9,449 nucleotides of DNA from Zymomonas sp. (GTDB lineage: Bacteria; Pseudomonadota; Alphaproteobacteria; Sphingomonadales; Sphingomonadaceae), in NCBI GenBank assembly GCA_027489105.1, contig JAIYAJ010000154.1:1-9449 (forward strand), given 5' to 3'. Position 1 is the stretch's first letter. Each line of letters starts with the position of its first letter. A program made the translations under genes and the position numbers. Of this stretch, positions 6,616 through 9,449 are shown piece by piece. The notes beneath the pieces were generated by a model, which did not search any database, was not told the origin of the DNA, and saw nothing but the letters and a program-made list of their open reading frames with translations.

Positions 6616-7371
6616 CTACCCCTTCGCCCCAATCGCCCCCATCCGCGCCGCCACGATCTTCGCCGTCTCGGCCGACCGGAGCCGCTCGCCGAACGCCGCA
6701 TTCTCTTCCGCGATCCGGCTCGCCAGCGCGGCACCGTCGCGCATCAGGCGCTTGGTTTCGGCGAAGGCCTGGGCCGGCAGGCTCGCAAACGCCTGCGCCG
6801 CTGCCAGCGCCTCGGCGTCCAGCGCATCGGTCGCGACGACCCGATTGGCGATGCCTGCCGCCAGCGCGGCCTGCGCGTCGATCGCTTCGCCCAGGGCGAA
6901 CATCGCCATCGCGCGGGCGTGGCCGAGGCGGGCGGTCAGGAGGAGGCTGGAGCCGGCTTCGGGGACGAGGCCCAGCCCAACGAAAGGCGCGGTGAGGAGG
7001 GCGTCTTCGGCCAGCAGCACATGGTCGCAGTGGAGCAGCATCGTCGTGCCGATCCCAACGGCACGGCCCTGGACGGCGGCGATCGCGGGCTTGGGGAAGG
7101 CGGCGATGGCGTCGATGAAGCGGGGGGCGTTTTCCGGCACCTTGCCCGCGCCCGCGACGGTGGCGAAGTCGAGCAGGTCGTTGCCCGCGCTGAACATCGT
7201 GCCGTCGCCGCGGAACAGGACCGCGCCGATCGCCTCGTCGCGCGCGGCTTCGGCCAGATGCGCGGTCAGGGCGTCGTACATCGCCAGGGTGATGGCGTTC
7301 TTCTTCTCGGGCCGCGCGAAGCTCAGCACGAGGACGCGGTCGGCACGGTCGGCGCGGATATATTCGCTCAT
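6616..7371 (-). CDS. Crotonase-fold enoyl-CoA isomerase/hydratase family protein
   Basis: This encodes 251 residues, read from CAT at 7369-7371 to the stop at 6616-6618, the usual length for the enoyl-CoA hydratase/isomerase superfamily. The oxyanion-hole elements are FSAGNDL (60-66) and AVGIG (104-108). Aligned by eye to rat crotonase, the two hydratase glutamates (E144 and E164) are replaced by T110 and F130. A glutamate instead stands in TAPFVGLGLVPEAGSS (E138), matching the catalytic position of peroxisomal-type delta3,delta2-enoyl-CoA isomerases. The enzyme therefore more likely shifts double bonds in unsaturated acyl-CoAs than hydrates them. It would act in the cytoplasm in beta-oxidation, beside the acyl-CoA dehydrogenase further right. 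It is divergent from the TetR gene, which may regulate it. Superfamily is certain; isomerase specificity is inferred. Confidence 0.9.
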   Translation of the reverse strand: MSEYIRADRADRVLVLSFARPEKKNAITLAMYDALTAHLAEAARDEAIGAVLFRGDGTMFSAGNDLLDFATVAGAGKVPENAPRFIDAIAAFPKPAIAAVQGRAVGIGTTMLLHCDHVLLAEDALLTAPFVGLGLVPEAGSSLLLTARLGHARAMAMFALGEAIDAQAALAAGIANRVVATDALDAEALAAAQAFASLPAQAFAETKRLMRDGAALASRIAEENAAFGERLRSAETAKIVAARMGAIGAKG

Positions 7372-7443
7372 GAAGGACTCGCTCGAATGACTATGGCCCT
7401 ATGCTGTCGTCGAAAGCCGGGCCGGCGTCGAGCCCCGGGCTGT

Positions 7444-7453
7444 CGGTCGACCG
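7444..7453. promoter_or_regulatory. 10-bp palindrome in divergent intergenic region
   Basis: CGGTCGACCG is a perfect palindrome lying between the isomerase gene and the TetR gene, about 30 bases upstream of the TetR -35 element. TetR-family repressors commonly bind dyads in such divergent regions and control both genes. In GC-rich DNA a 10-bp dyad can occur by chance, so this is only a candidate operator. Confidence 0.25.
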
Positions 7454-7481
7454 GGTGCGGTACTGCTTGGCGCTGTCTGGC

Positions 7482-7509
7482 TTGGCGCGGGCAGGAAGGC
7501 GGCTATAAG
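7482..7509 (+). promoter_or_regulatory. Candidate promoter of the TetR gene
   Basis: TTGGCG at 7482-7487 and TATAAG at 7504-7509 are separated by 16 bases, a good sigma-70-type pair for a GC-rich alphaproteobacterium. Transcription would begin near 7516, leaving a short leader with GGCAGGG just before ATG 7540. Confidence 0.5.
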
Positions 7510-7539
7510 CCCATCGAAGGTTCATCAGGCGGGGCAGGG

Positions 7540-8139
7540 ATGGGGTCGGGCACGCGACAGGACGACAAGGGCAGCGACCGCCGGCGGCAGATATTGGAGA
7601 TCGCGGCGCAGCTGTTCGCGCGCAAGGGCTTTCGCGGCACCTCGATGCGCGACATCGGCGAGCAGGCGGGGGTGCTGGGCGGCTCGCTCTATCACCATAT
7701 CAAGTCGAAGGACGCGCTGTTCGTCGAGCTGCACAATGCCGCGCTCGATGCGGCCGAGGCGAAGATCGCGGGGGAGATGGCGCTGCATGACGACCCCTGG
7801 GCGCAGCTGGAGGCGGCGTGCGGGGCGCTGCTCGACCTGCAACTCGATCCCAATTCGCTGACCATGCCGATGATGAACGATTTCCGCGAGGTGCCGGCCG
7901 AGGTGCGCGCCGCGCTGATCGAGCGGCGCGACCGGTTCGAGACGCTGTTCCGCGACCTGATCGAGCGGCTGCCGCTGCCGGCCGATATCGACCGCTCGGT
8001 CTATCGCAACATGCTGCTGGTGCAGCTCAATTCGGCGGCGGACTGGTACCGGCCGGGCCGGCTGACCCCGCGCGACATCGCGCGTCAGGTGACGCTGCTG
8101 TTCCGCCATGAGGCGGGCGAAGCGGCCCCGCATGGCTGA
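7540..8139 (+). CDS. TetR-family transcriptional regulator
   Basis: This encodes 199 residues from ATG 7540. The frame is open far upstream, but that part is the shadow of the isomerase gene, and a promoter lies at 7482-7509. Residues 14-60 are a TetR N-terminal domain: RRRQILEIAAQLFARKGFRG, then the helix-turn-helix TSMRDIGEQAGVLGGSLYHH and KSKDAL. The ligand-binding part (65-190) includes the segments RDRFETLFRDLIERL, MLLVQLNSAADWYRPG and LTPRDIA, resembling the TetR_C_33/KstR2-like C-terminal domain. KstR2-like regulators sense CoA thioesters. Placement between an enoyl-CoA isomerase and an acyl-CoA dehydrogenase fits a repressor relieved by an acyl-CoA. The specific ligand cannot be read from the sequence. 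Confidence 0.9.
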   Translation: MGSGTRQDDKGSDRRRQILEIAAQLFARKGFRGTSMRDIGEQAGVLGGSLYHHIKSKDALFVELHNAALDAAEAKIAGEMALHDDPWAQLEAACGALLDLQLDPNSLTMPMMNDFREVPAEVRAALIERRDRFETLFRDLIERLPLPADIDRSVYRNMLLVQLNSAADWYRPGRLTPRDIARQVTLLFRHEAGEAAPHG

Positions 8140-8166
8140 CTGGCCGAAGGGGCAGGGGCGCGTGGA

Positions 8167-8195
8167 TTGCGACTGTAACAGATGTTTGGTATAAG
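8167..8195 (+). promoter_or_regulatory. Candidate promoter of the acyl-CoA dehydrogenase gene
   Basis: TTGCGA at 8167-8172 and TATAAG at 8190-8195 are spaced by 17 bases. A small dyad, AACA-GA-TGTT (8177-8186), sits in the spacer and could be an operator. The gene's strong ribosome site AGAGGA (8211-8216) lies six bases before ATG 8223. The promoter implies transcription separate from the upstream TetR gene. Confidence 0.55.
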
Positions 8196-8222
8196 GCATC
8201 AAAGCCAGTTAGAGGATGTCCG

Positions 8223-9449
8223 ATGCAGACCTATATCCCGCCGATCGACGACTATAAGTTCCTGCTGACCGAGGTGCTCGGCTTCGACGGCGCCATGGCC
8301 GAGCTGGGCAAGGAGGTCGACGCCGACCTGGCCGTCGCCGTGCTCGACGAGGCCGGCAAGATGTGCGCCGAACGGCTCCAGCCGCTCAACCGCGAAGGCG
8401 ACGAGCAGGGCAGCCGCCTGATCGACGGCGTGGTCCACACGCCCGAGGGCTATGCCGAGGCTTACCGCGAGTTCGTCGCGGCCGGCTGGGCCTCGCTGTC
8501 GGGCGATCCCGCGCATGGCGGGCAGGGGCTTCCCTTCGTGCTGCAGCTGTGGCTCGATGAGATGATCTCGGCCACCAACCTGTCCTTCGGCCTGTTCCCC
8601 GGCCTGACGCGCGGCGCCTGCGAGGCGATCGCGGCCCATGCCAGCGAGGAGCTCAAGGCCCGCTATCTCGCCCCGCTCGTCACCGGCGAATGGACCGGCG
8701 CGATGGCGCTGACCGAGAGCGGGTCGGGCACCGACCTGGCCCTGCTCAAGACGCGCGCGACGCCCAATGGCGACGACAGCTATGCGGTGCAGGGCACCAA
8801 GATCTTCATCTCGTCGGGCGACCATGATTTCGGCGGCAACATCGTCCACCTCGTGCTGGCGCGGCTGCCCGATGCCCCGGCGGGGGTGAAGGGGATCAGC
8901 CTGTTCCTCGTGCCGAAATTCCTGCCCGACACGGACGGCAATTTCACGGTTCGCAACGCCATGTCGGTCGGCGCGCTCGAGAAGAAGATGGGCATCCACG
9001 CCCAGCCGACCTGCGTGATGAACTATGATGGCGCCACCGGCTGGCTGGTGGGTGAGCCGCATCGCGGCCTCGCCGCCATGTTCACGATGATGAACGCCGA
9101 GCGGCTGATGGTCGGCATCCAGGGCCTGGGCATTGCCGGCGGCGCCTATCAGCAGGCGGTGGCCTATGCGCGCGATCGCCTGCAGGGGCGCAGCGCTGAT
9201 GGGGCCCGCGGGCCGGTGTCGATCGTCGAACATGCCGATGTCCGCCGCATGCTGCTCAACGTCCGCTCCTTCGTCGAGGCGGGCCGCGCGCTGGCCGGCT
9301 GGACCGCGCTCCAGCTCGACCGCGCCGCGTCGCACCCCGACAGCGGCGAGCGCGCCAGGGCCGATGCGCTGGTCGCGCTGCTCACCCCGGTCGTGAAGGC
9401 GTCCTTCACCGATATCGGCTTCGAGGCAGCGGTGCAGGCGCAGCAGGTG
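8223..9449 (+). CDS. Acyl-CoA dehydrogenase, DmdC-like long form (3' truncated by window)
   Basis: The first 409 codons are present and the frame is still open at the window edge. ATG 8223 is preceded by AGAGGA at six bases. The opening residues MQTYIPPIDDYKFLLTEVLG match the short N-terminal extension of the roughly 590-600-residue acyl-CoA dehydrogenases that include 3-methylmercaptopropionyl-CoA dehydrogenase (DmdC). The middle domain shows MALTESGSGTDL (161-172) and GTKIFISSGDHDF (191-203), which contact FAD and substrate. NAERLMVGIQGLG (281-293) begins the C-terminal helical domain. The catalytic glutamate of this subfamily lies farther on and is not in the window. The enzyme introduces the alpha,beta double bond in an acyl-CoA, passing electrons through FAD to an electron-transfer flavoprotein. 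Many sphingomonad paralogues act on fatty or aromatic side-chain acyl-CoAs, so DmdC function itself is not claimed. Confidence 0.93.
   Translation, partial: MQTYIPPIDDYKFLLTEVLGFDGAMAELGKEVDADLAVAVLDEAGKMCAERLQPLNREGDEQGSRLIDGVVHTPEGYAEAYREFVAAGWASLSGDPAHGGQGLPFVLQLWLDEMISATNLSFGLFPGLTRGACEAIAAHASEELKARYLAPLVTGEWTGAMALTESGSGTDLALLKTRATPNGDDSYAVQGTKIFISSGDHDFGGNIVHLVLARLPDAPAGVKGISLFLVPKFLPDTDGNFTVRNAMSVGALEKKMGIHAQPTCVMNYDGATGWLVGEPHRGLAAMFTMMNAERLMVGIQGLGIAGGAYQQAVAYARDRLQGRSADGARGPVSIVEHADVRRMLLNVRSFVEAGRALAGWTALQLDRAASHPDSGERARADALVALLTPVVKASFTDIGFEAAVQAQQV

Noticed and set aside
6919..7539. Upstream extension of the TetR frame giving a 406-residue protein
   Set aside because: The extension lies antisense to the isomerase gene and shows no domain; ATG 7540 directly precedes the TetR helix-turn-helix domain and follows a promoter and ribosome site.
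8199..9335. Minus-strand open frame (378 codons) opposite the acyl-CoA dehydrogenase
   Set aside because: The plus strand encodes a clear acyl-CoA dehydrogenase; the minus-strand product is low-complexity in His, Arg, Gly and Ala and is a codon-bias shadow.
1..9449. tRNA, rRNA, CRISPR array, transposase or integrase
   Set aside because: None is visible: no spaced direct repeats of CRISPR type, no cloverleaf-like sequence, and no protein with recombinase motifs, so the mobility of the cassette cannot be shown from this window.

Overview
The window looks like a GC-rich alphaproteobacterial chromosome, most likely a sphingomonad. The grounds are the very high third-position GC of the right-hand genes, the long DmdC-type acyl-CoA dehydrogenase and the style of the encoded proteins. 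This is an inference from composition and protein families; no rRNA or other taxonomic marker is present. The left two thirds (about 150-6180) is an accessory cassette of somewhat lower GC (about 60% in one 60-base line counted by hand, against about 68% in the TetR gene). The right third (6616-9449) is ordinary fatty or aromatic acyl-CoA metabolism.

Layout. 1-40 is probably the tail of an upstream gene. 41-336 is a non-coding leader with a perfect 17-bp palindrome (149-165) and a promoter-like pair (301-330) placed so that the transcript could begin on the ATG at 337. 337-6180 holds seven plus-strand genes packed stop-to-start: (1) a DUF6932-type nucleotidyltransferase-fold protein; (2) an XRE helix-turn-helix protein fused to an ImmA/IrrE HExxH metallopeptidase; (3) a zinc-ribbon plus DUF4186 protein; (4) a radical SAM enzyme; (5) a methyltransferase-like protein with a DPPW motif and a probable N-terminal winged helix; (6) an ASCH (PUA-like) domain protein with a TTG start; (7) a small P-loop nucleotide-kinase-like protein. 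6181-6615 is a low-GC convergent intergenic region with degenerate short repeats and no convincing gene.

6616-7371 (minus) is a crotonase-fold enzyme whose active site looks like a delta3,delta2-enoyl-CoA isomerase rather than a hydratase. It diverges from a TetR-family regulator (7540-8139), which is followed by an acyl-CoA dehydrogenase (8223 to the window edge) with its own good promoter. This is a compact, probably TetR-controlled acyl-CoA catabolic locus.

How the genes may work together. The seven-gene cassette joins a toxin/antitoxin-like or stress-sensing front end (nucleotidyltransferase plus HTH-protease) to enzymes that resemble a nucleic-acid or nucleotide modification pathway (radical SAM, DPPW methyltransferase, ASCH, nucleotide kinase, DUF4186). 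I do not recognise this combination as a named system. A self-regulated modification or defence island is the working hypothesis and the most interesting content of the window.
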